Part shown: piece after piece, positions 12,701-27,700 of the stretch
Layout of the letters: each line of letters begins with the position of its first letter
How positions within the stretch are numbered: the first letter of the stretch is position 1
DNA from: Cynocephalus volans
Taxonomy: Eukaryota; Chordata; Mammalia; Dermoptera; Cynocephalidae
Length of the DNA: 64,000 bases
Reading direction: 5' to 3'
Assembly (NCBI RefSeq): GCF_027409185.1
Contig: NC_084469.1
Location: 31,300,293-31,364,292, forward strand
The notes under the pieces: generated by a model
Databases searched by the model: none
Told to the model about the DNA's origin: nothing
Seen by the model: the letters and a program-made list of their open reading frames with translations, nothing else
Translations under genes and position numbers: made by a program

Positions 12701-15700
12701 GTAAAATGATGAGTTTAATCTATACACAACTTCCTCTGTATTTCCTGTCTAATTCTGACCATATCAAATCAACTTTGACTGGCATTTATCCTTGCTGGCA
12801 ACACCACTGATAAAATCAAGGTGGTCTTCTAGAGGCAATTTATTGGTGTAGGTCTGAAGTCAGTGGTATGTTTCATTACACATGGTCGCATCACTCCTAG
12901 GAGAGGACACAAAGCAGATTCAAGTGCCTACTTGAGTACCTTATTCGGTCCTCCTTCAGGGTCACTGCAGAGCTGCTGCAACAATTCTGTTAGGGTACTG
13001 AACTCTCTCAAGAGTGTGCAGTGAGAAATGTCTAAAGTGCAGAAGTCCAGCAAGAAGATGACCTAAAGGAAGATGAATGAAGCACTTAGAGTCCACCTCA
13101 GAGTCTGCCTGGGGGTGCAGATCACTAACCCCCCTCCACTCATAGCTGCCACTTTTTCTTACCAGCTGACGAGCTGCCATTGAAAACACCGAATTACATA
13201 ATTTTTCTACTATGGTTTTTCCACTATACTGCGACAAAAGGGATTCCAAAATCACTCTCATGCTTGCCAGAAATTGTCCCACATCTATCAAAACATAAAG
13301 AAAATAATATTTCATATGGTAGAAACATCATTTGCTTAGTTATCACCAAGGGGCAAAGGTGGAGAGGGCCACAGAAGCTGTGGAGAGGATTCCACAACAG
13401 AAAGAACACAAGAGCATTAGATAAAAAGTTACTTTTAAAGCAAGTGATTTTTTTTTGCCTTTGCTATGCTTTGATGAAGTGGAAATGCCACTTTTATAAG
13501 GGAAGTTATATGGCTGACTGACCCAGCCATCAGCCTCCTTCTCCTTCTGTTTACAAAAGGCCCATGCATTCATTGTGTCAATCCAACGGGCCACACTCTA
13601 GGTGGCAAGACGTATACTGTAAGCATTTTTGTCACAGCTGCTGAGACCAGTTTGACAGAACTGAATTTTCCACATACAATTTCTCAGGATCTGCTACGTC
13701 TCATATCATTTCCTGTGGGTTTACTGAACATAAATTTGAGTATTCTCAGTAGTCAGCAAAGGTCATAGCAGTGCTCATACATCTCAGATTTTAAAAGTTC
13801 AAGACTTTTTTTGAGGCTGGCTGGTTGGCTCAGTTGGTTAGAGCACTGTGTTATAACACCAAGGGCAAGGGTTCAGAGCCCTACACTGGCCAGCCACAAA
13901 AAAAAAAACTTTCTTTTTTGGATGACTTGGTTAAAACAGGGATGATATTCCTGAAGAGTGAGATATCATCTAAGAGTGTGTAGTGTGATTGCTGAGGCAA
14001 TATTTAGGCTGGGAAATAAGCTAATAAAAATAGTTAAGCATACTTCCACACTCAGAAAGGAAACTTAGGGCAAAAAGACATGCTATAGAATTCTATTTTA
14101 AGAAGACAAAAAACAACCCAAAGATCTGAATTGTAATAACATAAAGAAAACCATATGCACACTCAATGCATGAGTTAATAAAGAGAATAAACACACAGCA
14201 TCAAAACCCAAACACCTATCTGTTTTCATTGATTGTGTACTGAAACTCACATTTCTCAATAAGGTCCACAGCAAGATCTTTGGCTCCAGAATCTGTGCTC
14301 TTCAGTTGCAAGTAGCACCAAGAGAGCAGGCTGCCTTGGACAGACCAGAACAGGGAGAAGAGCACAGAGCCAACCTCCGCTTGAGCCCCATTGAGCATCA
14401 ACAGCTCACACTATATGGAAAAAGAAAAAGAGAAAGTGTTCACAAGGCCAGTCGCAGCTCACAGCCAAGGGCATTCTCTAAGGGAGCAGCTATTACTGAC
14501 ATGAAATTACTATGGATATGCAGCATAGTCATGAAAGAGCATTCAACCCAGAAGTGACCCCCCCCAAAAAAAAGGTACTATGAGAAATCCTCTCCTGTCC
14601 ACCAGCTTTTCAGAACCTTTACAAGTGGTGTTTACTACACATGACATCTCCTTCTGCTGCTGCAGCCTTACCCCACTGTTACCTCTGCTTTCACATCCTC
14701 AGATCTCTTCTCTCTCTGGCACCTTCTCCTGAGCCTTGTTTCAAATCTCTCCCACCTTAAAAATACAATTCTTCATCCTTCTATGGTTCTCTAACCATCA
14801 TCTTTGTTCTCAGGAATTTCTTTGAAAGGTTACCTGACCTCTAGAGATAAACTCTTGCACATAAGAACCATGAGGTCTGTGCACATCAGCACTGTTGTGG
14901 AATTAATTGCCCCAAACTGGGACCAACCCACCTACCCTATAAAGTAAAATAAATTGGATAAATAAATTGTGACATGTTCATAAAGGGAATATTGTACACC
15001 AGTAAAAACAAATGACAGCGCATACATCAACATGAGTGAATCTCAAAAACACTGTTGAGTGAAAAACACAAGCCACAGAAGATTGTATACAATATGATTC
15101 CATTAAAGGTCAAAACTAGGCAAAACAAACATGCTGTGCAGGGCTAAGTAGAAAGAAAAACAAGGAAATGACAAGCACAAACCAGAATGGCGGTGATGTC
15201 TAGCGAGGAAGGCAGTAGGTGAGCCATGGGAGGTTGGAAGGGACTGGACATTACACTGGTAATGTCTCAGTCCTTAAAGCACACAGTTGTTTCTTTAAGC
15301 TGTCTGTCCACACTTACTCTTTTGTCTGTGTATCTCATTTTAAAAACTCGCCTACTCCTGCTCTGGTTTTGCTCTTCCCCTCCTCCCATCCTGCTGCTTC
15401 TGCTGACAACACTCCCCAAAGGCATCAGCTACCACCTAGAAAGCAAAGCCTCTCCACTTAACCTTAGAGGCCTTGCTGACCACTGTCCCTCTTGAAACCC
15501 TCTCCTCGCTCAGCTTCTGTCTCCCCTGAATTTCCTCCTGCCATTCCTTCCTATTCTCCTGGCTGCCCCGTTCTCCGTGGATGTTCCTCAGGATGCCCAC
15601 GGATGATGCAATGCCATCTACAGTCATAACTTCAACTATCACCTGCTTGTTACTGATTGCAAAATCTCCAGCACTGAATCATCTCTTGAGTGAGCAACCC

Positions 15701-18700
15701 GATCTCATCACCTCAAGTCCTACCAGACCATAAACTTGGCATGTTCAAAGTCAATCCATTATCATTCTCCTCTTCAAATACCTGCTCCTCCCATCTCATC
15801 ATTGGACTTTTGCACAGGCTGCTCTCTCCACCTGGAATGCGTCTCCTTCCTCTTCTTTCCTTGGTTAAACCCTATTCATGGCTTCACGCTGAACTCCAGC
15901 ACCACCTTCAAAAAGCCTTTCCCCAGCCCCACTCCCAATGCTACCAGACAGGGCGAGGTATGCTCTTCTACATCCCACAGGACCCTGTGCTCACTTCTCT
16001 GAGAGCCCCTGCTGCATTGTTAGAACTGTTTGATTACATGTTTGTCTGCTCCTCAACACTGTGCTCCTTTGTCACTATAGCCCAGGACCTTGCACACAAC
16101 AGGCACTCAGTGGATATTTGTTGAATTAATAAACTCATGAGAAAAATTTCAGACTAGGTACATTTCTGATCACCCTTAAATTTTTTTCCTAATCTAACTC
16201 TACCTTTTTAGTATAACCATAAGTGCTTTTTACTGAAAGATAATTCAGGGAAATAAGCTAATGGCTTCAGTGATCTCTGGCCTAGGAAATTCAATGCCAT
16301 TTATAACTTCCTTTGTATTACAGGTAAATGAAATGGAAGAAAGAACAAACATTTGGTCTCCAAATGGTAAACAGTTATGGGAAATTCTTGTGGACAAATG
16401 CTATCTCATTTCTCCACATACATCTTACAGTAAGTCTGACCTAGTGGAAAGAGGACAAGACTCAGAGTTGAATAGCCCAGGTTTCAGTCCTGGCTCCAGC
16501 ACCTACCAGCTCCTCACAGAGAAAGCAGATTAAACCTATGAAAACCAGGTAAGAACGCTGAAGTTGTCTGCCCAATGGCACTAATGATGTGACTGTAAAA
16601 ATAAGACTGGTGAGGGCAAGAGCTCAGATAAGGATTCTCAGACAGGTAGAATTTAAATGAACTACAGGAGAAAGGGAAGGTGTGGGAAGTGACAGAAATA
16701 AGGACAGAGATTAGAATGAGCTGTGGCTAAATGGGGCAGAAAGCAAATATTGATGAGCAGTAAAATCTCAAAGTGAGATTTTAAGGAAGACTCAGAGATG
16801 GGCAGAAGAGTCTGGAAATAAGACAGAAAGCAGAAAGTAAATAAAAGAAAATTAATGTGACAGCAGAAAACAAAGCATTGATCAAAAATAAAGTTAAGGC
16901 TTATAAGTCAATGTTACCTTAAAGAATATAGGCATCATAATGAAATCCCAAACCCAGATTTAAAGTAATACCAGGTCTAAATAGTGGTCAGCCTCAGTGT
17001 GACCTTGGTAAATGATAACCTAGTCAGACTGCAAGCTCTCTAAGGTCTCTGTAAGTGAATTGGGAGAATAATTGCTGACTGGCCTTTCACTCCAGGCAGC
17101 TGGGAATGAATGAAATCATGGCTCTAACAGCAACTTGAAAAAATGCATAACAAAAATGTATAACATTTAAAGACACTAAGTTCAGCCACAAGGTACAAGA
17201 TAAGTTATCGTGAAGTCCATGATGTCATTAAATACTTCAAGGGTGTGTTTGGACTGTCCCACCATAAAATCTCCTCTAACTCTCTGGTTCCCATATCTAG
17301 TCTGAAGAGGTAGCTCTCTGTCCCCCAGAACAGGCATTCTATCACTTCAGAATCTCTTGGGGTGCTTGGTAAAAACGCAGATTCTTAAGCCCTATCCCTA
17401 CAGATTCTAAATCAATAGCTTGGGGTAGGACCTAGAAATCCACATTTTTTATCAAATATTCCAGTGATTCTGATCCAGCTGGAGCATGGACTACATTTTG
17501 AGAAACAAAATCCTTCATGCTAAAAAATAAATAAAGCGAAAAATTTAAAATATCATTAGCACAGGAAAAAGAGAATATATTTACAGATTTGATTAGTCTG
17601 TGTGTTAGGCAATTATGTTTTAGCCGATGTCTAAGATGGCAGTGGCCGACTGGAGGAACACCCAAAACGTCTGTGGAGAGTTTCAGGTCCCTAGAACAAG
17701 GTTTTCTGAGAATCACACAAAAAAAACAACCTTCCCCCTTCTTCCTCACCACCACATCCCCTTCCCGCGCGTGCAAATTTCTCCACCTATAGAAAAATCC
17801 CAACTCAGCTTTAACCCTGCTTGCTCCCTTTCCCTTCCTTCTTAGCCAATAGGAACAGTCCAGCTCAGCCTAACTGGATATAAAAGGCCCAGCCCGACTC
17901 TCCCGGCTGCTGCTCCCACTTCTGAGAGGGTAGCCCGCTTGTTCATTTTGCCTGCCTAATACACTTTGGTTGAGTCCCTGTCTCCTGGTGTGTTTCTTTT
18001 GCGCTCAGGCTGGGGTTTTTTTCTTTCACTGTGAATTTGCTAAGTAATCTTAATTTTTTTAAAAAAAGTCAAAGCAGTTTTCCACAAAATTCACACCATG
18101 AAAGTATAAATGTGCTGGGCTCATCAACTGATAGTACAAGAGCACTTGGTACAAATCCATTTCTCTTCTTTCACAGGAAGCCTTAACAAGCACGCCAGTG
18201 TTTTTATTGCTTGACTACCAAGGGACACGTGAGCGTCCCCTCACTTGTTTGCAGGAGCTGGCTGGGAAACCTGTGTGCTCATCTGTAATAGTCAAGTAAC
18301 AAAGTACATTCACACTGTTAAGTGAGGGCTAAAGGGGAAGCCACAGTGACTGCCATATCATTTGCTCCTAAAAGTGTGAGGCAAAGGAAATAGGCAGGCA
18401 GCCATAAGATACCTCTCGAGCAGCCACAGAGAGAAGAGTGTTCATGACCACCAGGACTTCACTCATGTTCATGTCGGCCAGGTCGCTTTTCTCAGGTAAA
18501 AGTAGAAGGCCGCCTGGATCCTTATCACTGAAAGGACACAAACTAGTCATGACACCTGGTTTCTGGAATTGTGTAGTATAATGCTTACTATCTTAAAAGC
18601 TTCCAAAAAAGAACCCGGAAAGATTTCAGTATCTGTTCTCTAGATGAGAGGAGTTTGGGTCAGGAAGACAAGCTACGGTCCCAGCTGGGACTGTGACACT

Positions 18701-21700
18701 GTCTGCCCACATGCCCTTCCATAAGCACAGACTCATTAACCCTTAGAAGAGATCCTGAAAAATAAATTTGATGAATAAATCGCCTTAATTACCAACACAA
18801 AATACACCTAATCTCATGACTGCTAACTTGATGATCCAGGGTAAACACTCCCTGTGTCTTCACATGTTCTTCACATACACCCCCAGGCTCTTTCATCATC
18901 CTTGCTAACTGACTCTTAACACGTATTATACAGATAGCTCTCTAAGTCTGGCATCCATACCAGGTATGGTCTGACTTGCAGTCAGTTGCTCAGGTTGTTA
19001 GTTCCCTCCCTCCTTCAAGAGCCTACACCTCCAGCAATGCAGCCTCCAGGCCCTTTAGTTCTTTGGTAGTCAAAACATGTAAAAATCTTCAAGTCCTCCT
19101 CTCCCAGCACACCTCCTGCAAAGTACCATTCTGTGCTTCTGCAGTTGGTTTTAATGTAGTTAGATTTGTTGACTTAAGTACAGTATCCATTAGGTTTCAG
19201 TCTTTAAAAATCACTTAGAAACTGAAGTGTTCAAAGAGATCATCAGTAGGTTCAACTCTAAATTGTCTTACAATGACTTGGATTAAACTCTTGACAAGAT
19301 TATTACTCTACCATTATTTTAGTCCCTCCTGTGTCTTGTAATAAGTCCCTCCAGAAACTTGGCTTTCTAGCTGAGCAGAGGGAAGTATTACTCCAAAAGC
19401 ACATGAAAGGAAGGAACAGCTAAAGAAAACAAGTTTGCAAAGATTTGAGATACTTGACAATTGAAAGGAGTTATAAACTTACCTAAAATATGTGCACAGT
19501 GAACGGAAAGTAAGCTGCAGGGACTGCTTGTGCTTCTGCTCGGTGACATTTTTCTAGAAAACCAGAAACTGTACATTCAGAAAATCTACTCCATGACATT
19601 CCAGAGACCTAGAGCAGCATGAAATACCACCACCCACTGTTCCCAAGTATGAAGAAAGCCAGGGTCAGCAAAGCACCTCACAGCACCCAACTAAAACTTG
19701 GTCTAGCACTAAGAAGGAGCAGAACCAACCCTCTCAAGAAGATGGCAGGTTTACTTTGGTTCACTGTCAAAGTTAACATCTTCGAGCCTTCCTGCAGGAA
19801 AGCCTGATGCAAATGTTTAGGAAGATGACCTCCAAGAGACATATATTTTTCAACTCTGGACATCCCATCCCAGGAGCAAAAGGTACATTTCTTTTGAGTT
19901 TTCTATTTTTCAACAGGACCAAAGCCGTCTCTCTATCCTGTTCACAGTCTAGGGTGACATTTATAGGAATCAGATCTCCTGATGGGGCTACTGGCTTACT
20001 TTGGGGGGAACTTTTAAAAAAATCTTAATTCAATAAATGTATTGAACACCTACTGCTATGCAAGGCACTGAGAGAGATTTCCAGAAGATTTAAGACCTAG
20101 GGCCCTGCCTAGGGCAGTATAGAGGGAAGATAAGATACGGTCACAAGAACACATTTACCTGGAGACAGAAGTGCTTAGCACTGTAAAGAGTTGGCAGTGT
20201 TCAATTCATTAACATGTGAATGGAAAATATAACCCTTACTAATGCTGTCAGAAGGGCTGGGCAAAGGCAAGTGACTGAGTTGCTCTGCTAATAGACATTG
20301 ACATCACTGAAGAGGTCATGTGTCCTCTAGTTTTCTGTGGGACACATGCTAGCAAAAAAAATAATAATAATTTGCTCAGCTAACTGGTAAATGCTTCCTG
20401 CCAACGAGCCGGACAGAGCCCCACCCACAGTCCAATGGGTCAAATCAACTGATGCTGTCAAAGGTTATAACTCAGAATGTGAGAAGTGATCCCTCAAGCT
20501 GATATGCACATTTTACGTATAGCTGAAAACAACCAAACACCCTTCCTTCTCTCTGAAACCTTCCTCAATCACTTGGCCTCAACATGGCTGTCCACATGGG
20601 GTCAGTTTTTCCTTGCAGCAGGAGTCCCCAACTAGACTACAGCCTTTTGGCAACAAGGGACCGTGTTTTATGCTTCTTTTGTTCCCTTCCTTATTTCTAC
20701 AGGCCTTTATACATCCCACAGAACACTTCACTCACATTTGCTAATTGCTTGTTATATATGCCTTTTAAAATGCTGAATCTAGTTTTCTTTCTCAAATTCT
20801 TTTTATTAATTCCATTAGTTGCTTTTCTATACAGACAATAAAAAATAATCTACAATCATATCTGTAAATAATTAGTTTTATTCTTTCCAATTGCTATTTT
20901 TAGAATTTATTTTTCTTGTCCTTTGGCTCTGGCTAGGCCCTCCAATACAATCAAAGAGCAGCAGTGACAGTCAGCATTTGTATTTTTGAAAGAAAGGCTT
21001 TTAGTGCTCCATCACCAAGTATATTGTTTATTACAGGTTTTGGACCCATGCCCTCCACCACATTAAGGGAGTTCCCTTCTATTTCAAGTTTGCTAACGAT
21101 TTTTTGTTACGATCATCATCAAAATTTAATCTTATTAAAATTTGTTTCGGCATTTATGGATGATATTTTTTCCTCTGATTTCATGTACTGATTTTTCTAA
21201 TGTTAAACCACTGTTGCCTTACTAGGATGAATCCAAGTTGGTCATAATTTTGTTTATATGTTGTTGGATTGGTTAATTAATATTTTGTTAGGATTTTTCT
21301 AAGTATGTTTATAAGTAAGATTGGTTTACAATTATGCTTCCTTCTACACACACTTATCTAATTTATCCCCTCAGTTTACTTATATTGCCCTGTGTTTTAT
21401 TGTCATATAACACAGGAACCTCTAAAGTTCCCTTACCTAGATGTTTTTGGTATGGCCTAGAAAGATAAATTTTTATTTTGTTTTGCATTATCATTAATTT
21501 TTTTTTCATGTATCACTCTCATTTTCTTTTTCTGGCAGCTGGCCAAATATGGGGATCCAAACCCTTAACCTCGGTGTTACAACACCATGCTTTAACCAAC
21601 TGAGCTAACCAGCCTACATTTTCATATATAAATACTTCCTTCATATTTCTTAATAAAGACTTGCTATAATAATTTTAAAAAGAAAAAAGAAATACTTCCT

Positions 21701-24700
21701 TCAGAATTAAAAACCCAGACCTCTGTATAGGATATTTCATTTGATAACATAACACTTGTACATACTGAAAGCATTTTTCACCCCCAGTACTAATGTCTGA
21801 GTAACACAGAGATGGAGTCTAGGATGTGAGAAGAACCGGCTGAGGATTAAAACCTGGTTGTATTATTTTTACAGATATATACTAAAATATTTCTAAATAA
21901 AATACATCAGGGATTTACTTCCCTCCAAGTGGGGGCAGGGGAGGGAAACTGGATGAGGTATATTATAGATAAAAGATTAGTCTGAGTTTATAATTGTTGA
22001 AGGTAGGGGGGTGAGGGATTCATCATACTACTTAGTCTAGTTTTGTATTCGTTTAAATTTTTCCATAATAAAAAGTTAGAATGTTAAAAAGAAAATTTGC
22101 TTGTAGGCAAGTCATAAAGAAGAAGGAGTCTATCCTGCCACTTTCCAAGACAAGAGGTTATGAAACAGAGATTGGGATTATCTGTCATCCCCACCTTGAG
22201 TACTATGAGTACAGAACCATGTCCTTAGATTATCTGCGTGTCTCACGTGGACAAAGCTTTGCCTATAGTATGTATTAACAGACATTTGGGAAACTGAAAC
22301 TGACAATATATCTGGAGAAAACAAAGACTGATAAATTTCATACTAAAAGACTTCAGAAATGGAATCCATGCTTATAGTAAATAATTACCATCATGGTGAA
22401 GAGATGGTTCCTCCGGGTCTGTCGATCAGGAAAGAAGATGGCAGCCCCATTGAGAAGGGTATTCCTGACTTCTTGCTTTAATATCTCCATGGACACAGAG
22501 TCTCCATCCACCCTATCTACCACTGATAAAAATAAACAATGGAATCAGCTTTAATATATTCCATCTACTCACGATATATATCTACTATAACTAGCCTATA
22601 AACCCATTACTCTCCATTTTGTAGTTAATACCAGAGCAAAGAAATACTTCTATATTAGGCTAGAAGTATAAGGAAATTATTTTTTGTTTGTTTACATTTA
22701 ACTAAAACAAAGACTATATGTACTAGTTTTTATTTCACTATTTCCCTGTCCTTTTGAGACACAACTTGGCAAAGCCTTAAAAATAATTTCATATGGTTGC
22801 ATGTGTTTCATTCTCAATTTGTCATTACGATCTCTCCCCCTTGGTCTATTGACCTCGTCCCAGTGCCTTAGCTGAAGTTAAGGCTGAATAGTGTGGCAGT
22901 AATTACTCTCAATATAACATAGCTGTATATCTGAAACCAGGAGGAAGGGAAGTCAGTTGATGAAGGAATAAATCCTGAACTCAAAATAGCAACTCAAAAG
23001 AGCATCAGAGGAAGTACTCATCTCCCACAGCAGAGTTCCCTTTCTGGCTTGTGTGATCACAGGATTGCCCTCTTCTGTATAGCAAGAGGTGCTGCAGGCT
23101 ACCAGCCCAGAGTTGCTTTAAAGAAAAAAACCCAAATCATTACCATCACATAAGTGTGTGTAGAGCTCCTTGGCAGCCATTACTCCTTCAGGGCTCTGGG
23201 CTGGAGCCTTCTCCTCCTCCGAGGCAGTCAGGGCATCTCCCTGCAGCACTGAGAAGCAGCTCTGGAGGAGCTGCAGAAGCAGAGTTTGGGCACTGATGCA
23301 TTCTTCCCTCGGGCTACAAAAAGACAAAGAACATCAGAGAACAAAAGGGCAAGTTGCTTTACCCTCCAAAGCCACACAACTCTCTACAAAGGACTCTCCT
23401 CTAGGCATCAAGTAAAAAGAATGCCAGTCGAGAAGAGAAGGGTGGAACAGAAAGAATACTGTACTAGGAGTCCGAAAACACAGACCCCTTCTCACTCTAC
23501 CCATTTCGGGGAAGGAAATTCATTTCTGATCCCATTTCTTCATCTGTAAAATGAGGGTACTACTATAATACTTGACCTGCTTATCCCACAAAGTAGTGAG
23601 GATAATCAAATGAGAAGATGTTTGTGAAAACACTGCCTGAACAGTTTATAGAAATGTGAAGTGCTATTTTCAATAATAACCAAATCTTTCAAATCAGAAC
23701 AACATATACTAGTAGGAAGTAAAAAAAAAATTAGAAGAAAAAATTGTCCATTTAGAATAGCAAAACTCAGTATTTCCAGTTTTGTTTACATGATTATCAC
23801 CTTATAACAAATTCTGACCTACTTTTGCTTTAATTTACTGTAAAAATTCCAGAAGATCTGCAAATCAAGACCCGCGAAGTCCAGAAAAGATTTATATTTT
23901 AAGCCACTTTCCTTCTGCTGCACCTAAAAAATTATAAAGACCAGAAATAATAAAATTGAAAAATGCATTTAAAGAAATATTGTAACGCCTCATTTACTTC
24001 TCATCGTTAAGGGATGAGGTGGCTCTTCATGGGTGAGATTCCCATATAACTGATGCTTATGCTTAACTACGAAAAAGTCTGTCAACAACTAATTGTGGTG
24101 TGAAACTTTCCAAAATATGTGTGTGTGTACATATGTACATAAGTATGTAAATGCATATATAGACATAACCCCCCTTACACACACACAGACACACACACAT
24201 CCACAAAGGCTCCCTGACTTCATAACACAGCACCTGGAACAGAGGTCAATCTTTACTCGATAATGACTGCTGTCCCAGATTGCACTGTAGTATGTTTGAT
24301 CCTTCTCTGCATGTGGGCTGAATGGTATCGATTCTGTTATAAACACACCCACTACTCCTAGGCAGTTCTCTCTAATTTGCTTTTTTCTGCTGTGATAAGA
24401 GCACTTGAACAAAGACCAAACAAACTACATACAGTCGACCCTCTGTATCCACAGGGGACTGGTTCCAAGGCCTTCTGTGGATACCAAAATCCAAGGATGC
24501 TTGAGTCCCTGATGTAAAATGGTGTGGCATTTGCCCATCCTCCCATATACTTTAAATCATCTCTAGATACTAATAATACCTAAAACAATGTAAATATTAT
24601 GTAAATAGTTGCTATACTGGATTGTTAAGGGAATAATGACAAGGAAAAAAAAATCTGTGCATGTTAAGTACAGATGCAATTTTTTTCCCGAATATTTTTA

Positions 24701-27700
24701 ATCCGTGGTTGGCTGAATCCACAGATGCGGAGGGCCAACTGTATAAATTGAGTTGCCAGCCTCTGAAAGCACCCTGAAGCAGAATGAGGGTCAAGAGTGG
24801 ACACTGTTATCTACCACATGTGAGAGGGCTCCCCTAGATTCTTGACGTAAACCATGTTCTCTATGGTGATGGTTGTCACTGTGTTTCATTAGTGACTGTA
24901 AAAGTCAATATCAAAAACACAAGTGATTTCAAATCTTTACTTTGGTACTTTTAGTAAACAAACAGTTCACCTAGACTTCAGTAATAATTCTCCTAGGACT
25001 CAAAGGAGACGTAAATGCCATGAACTTCCTTTGTTTGTCACCCCATGGCAACTAAGGCTGCGGATCTTTAAAATGTGTAGGTCTATTCCAGGAGACCTCA
25101 CAACGATGGCCACAAGCCACTTAGCCTTGCACTGACTGATGTCATAGATGCCCAGCACCTCACTTTCCTTGGCCTTTCAATATCATCACAGCAGCACGAT
25201 GCCTGTTGTACTCATACTTCATGGTTTCAGCAGGGCCAGGTTGCATTGGTTGGTGTTCATTTCCCTTAAGACTGTCATTTATTTTTCCTAAAGGGATGTG
25301 GTCTAACAACTGAGAAATCCTACCAGGTCATGGGCAAGCTGCTGGATGAACTGAAGGGTCCTGAGGAGCAATGTGGCCCCGCAGATGCTCTCCTCTGCAT
25401 CCTTTCTGCAGTGGGCACAGATGACGCTCTGCTCTGCTTCTGCTCTTGCAGGGCGAAGGTACCCAGTGATGCTCAAGCCTTGCACTCCCAAGCGCTCTGC
25501 TGACTCCTGACGGGTGCAGAGGAACTTCACCATCAAGTACTAGAAAGGAAAAGAGATTTCAAGAGAAGGACTCAGAATCTCTGAATACTAATAAAAAGGA
25601 TAAAAAGGCCTTTTTGGACAGTTCCCCTTATGACATTAGAAATTTATTAGGTACCACTATGCCCATCACTGTGGACACAAAACCTAAGTCCAGAATCTAC
25701 AACAAACAGAAAAAAGACAATATAAAAGTTGAATGAAGACAGTTTTTGATAGAGATCACAATAAGGGAAATAATATTACTCCCTCTTTAAAGCAAAAACA
25801 GGATAAGAAAGGATGAATAACAGAAGTACTGTGGCACAGTCATTTTGATGAAAACAGTCAATGCCCTAAGGAATCATCTCAAAGTCCTCAATTGATATAT
25901 GTAACCCATGTGCTAGGAGCCCAAGAAATAGCCCTGTCAGCTCAAAGCTAAGGACATTTTCAAAGCCCAACTTCTGTGCAAACTATCTGCTTCTTAGAGT
26001 AAAAGTTCCTTTGTTAAAAAGGCCTTTCAGAAAGTACTACTCAACTGCATGAATATTTACAAAGCACCTACTATGTGTAAGCCCTAAACATAGTTCTTAA
26101 TTCTCTCATTTAAGCCTAAATCTAAGATTTACACTTGAGATTTAAAAAAAATAAAAATAAAAAAGTAGCCAGATATTCACTGTTTCCTTCATAGCTATGG
26201 AAACACACTTCTCCTGCATTTATGCCTGTGGACTCGCTGTTCTCTCAGCCTGAGATGCTCTTCTCCACACATCTTAACTTGGCTAAAGATGATGGCTTAA
26301 TCAACTTCCAACACCTGGCATCACACACCTTTCCTGAAGCCTTCCCCAGTGAATTCCAGGCTGGGTTGAATATTCTTCCCCTGGGCTCGAACAACCCGCT
26401 GCATCTCCCATTATCACAGCTTTATCACAGTCTTACGTATCTGTCTCTCCCACTAGACTCTGAACTCCTCGAGGATCAATTCACCTCTGGGGTCCCCATG
26501 TTGGCACAGGGCTGGTACACAATCACCCATCAATAATTGCTTACAAAATAAAAGTAGGGGAGTGGACAAACAGGTGGAAGCCACAGCTCACTGATGCTTA
26601 CTTGGGCAACTCTGCACTGTTGCAACTTGACATCTGCTTCATCCCACTCTTCTTCCAGCTCAAACCAACCAATAGGATCATCCTCTCCAAGGTCATCAGA
26701 TGAGCAACCAATCCTGTAAACACAAGGGTAATCACAAAACATTTTCCTATTTCTAAATTATTATGAGACTAACAGGCATCATCTAGGTGGCATTTAACTT
26801 GTACACATGGCCTGTAGACAATTGAGGACTGGGTGTGGCACCTGGCCTCTCTCTGAACACACGAGGTAGATGGTGGCAATTTCTTCTCCATTTATCAACC
26901 TCCTCATCTGTGAACTGGGAACTATATCAGCCCCAAATATAACCTGGGAACTAAGGAGGAAGTCTGCTTCTCTAGAGTTGGCTTATCTGAAGAATGAGGC
27001 ATGAAGTCAAGGCATCTCAGATGAGCTACTCAGGAGTAAGGTACACTGCAACAACAGGTGTGTGCTTCTGGAGATGATAACCAAAGGAAAGGCAGGTTCA
27101 GTTTTCCTTCCTTAGGTCTGGCTAATGTGTGTATGACCAGCCTGAAGTTTGGGCCCTTTGCAACAACTGAAGGGTAAAAGCCTGGGGGCTTTCAGATCCT
27201 GGAACTCCAAAAAAAGCCCGAAAATCTCAGCCTTCACAGACCTCAGTATTCTTTCCTGTTCCTTAAGAAGTCCTTCCAGAAAAGCATTCCAGCCTTGAGG
27301 CTGAAGAAGCACAACTGTGTACCACTTCTTTTTAAAAATTGGATACTTAAATGCTACTCCCTTTCTAGGAATTAAATAACTAAGGAGAAAAGGGCAGTCT
27401 TTTCAAGTAACATTCCTAAAACTTTAACTATTCAGTTTGTGATACAACTACCAAGCTAGCAACACATGAATATTCTGTACAGATATGACAAGAAATACAG
27501 GGAATTATGGAAAGAAGAGGAAAAAGGCCATCCAGAGTAGGTTCTATAACAGAGACAAAAAAAATGTTCTCCTCTTAACTTTCTTGGCATAAACCTTTCT
27601 TGATCTAGTTATTCTTAAAACCAATGGGACAGGTGGTATTCTCTTAGCCCACAACCATGTCAATGAGTTTCATCAATAGTGTACATCAGAGGATTTTTAA

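Larger units (their letters stand above)
14411..18412. other. ZZEF1: ZZEF1 intron 18
   Basis: 4.0 kb, mostly repeats: L1M at about 14895-15230, L2 at 15340-16135, MIR at 16430-16515, a MER5A-like hAT remnant at 17310-17510 and a solo LTR at 17603-18028. Positions 16515-17310 are A-rich and unassigned. Confidence 0.75.
19554..22388. other. ZZEF1: ZZEF1 intron 16
   Basis: 2.8 kb. A short L2-like scrap near 20025-20070, possible L2 text at about 20530-20720, an antisense L1 ORF2 relic at 20880-21345, a SINE monomer at 21533-21615 and an L1M 3' end at 21850-22082. The rest is unassigned. Confidence 0.7.

Noticed and set aside
12962..13315. Single 117-codon minus-strand frame read as one gene
   Set aside because: It is ZZEF1 exon 20 plus the short intron 20 and a wrong-frame read of exon 21; splice sites and phases separate them.
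20880..21345. Possible reverse-transcriptase gene
   Set aside because: It is a short, stop-laden antisense L1 ORF2 remnant.
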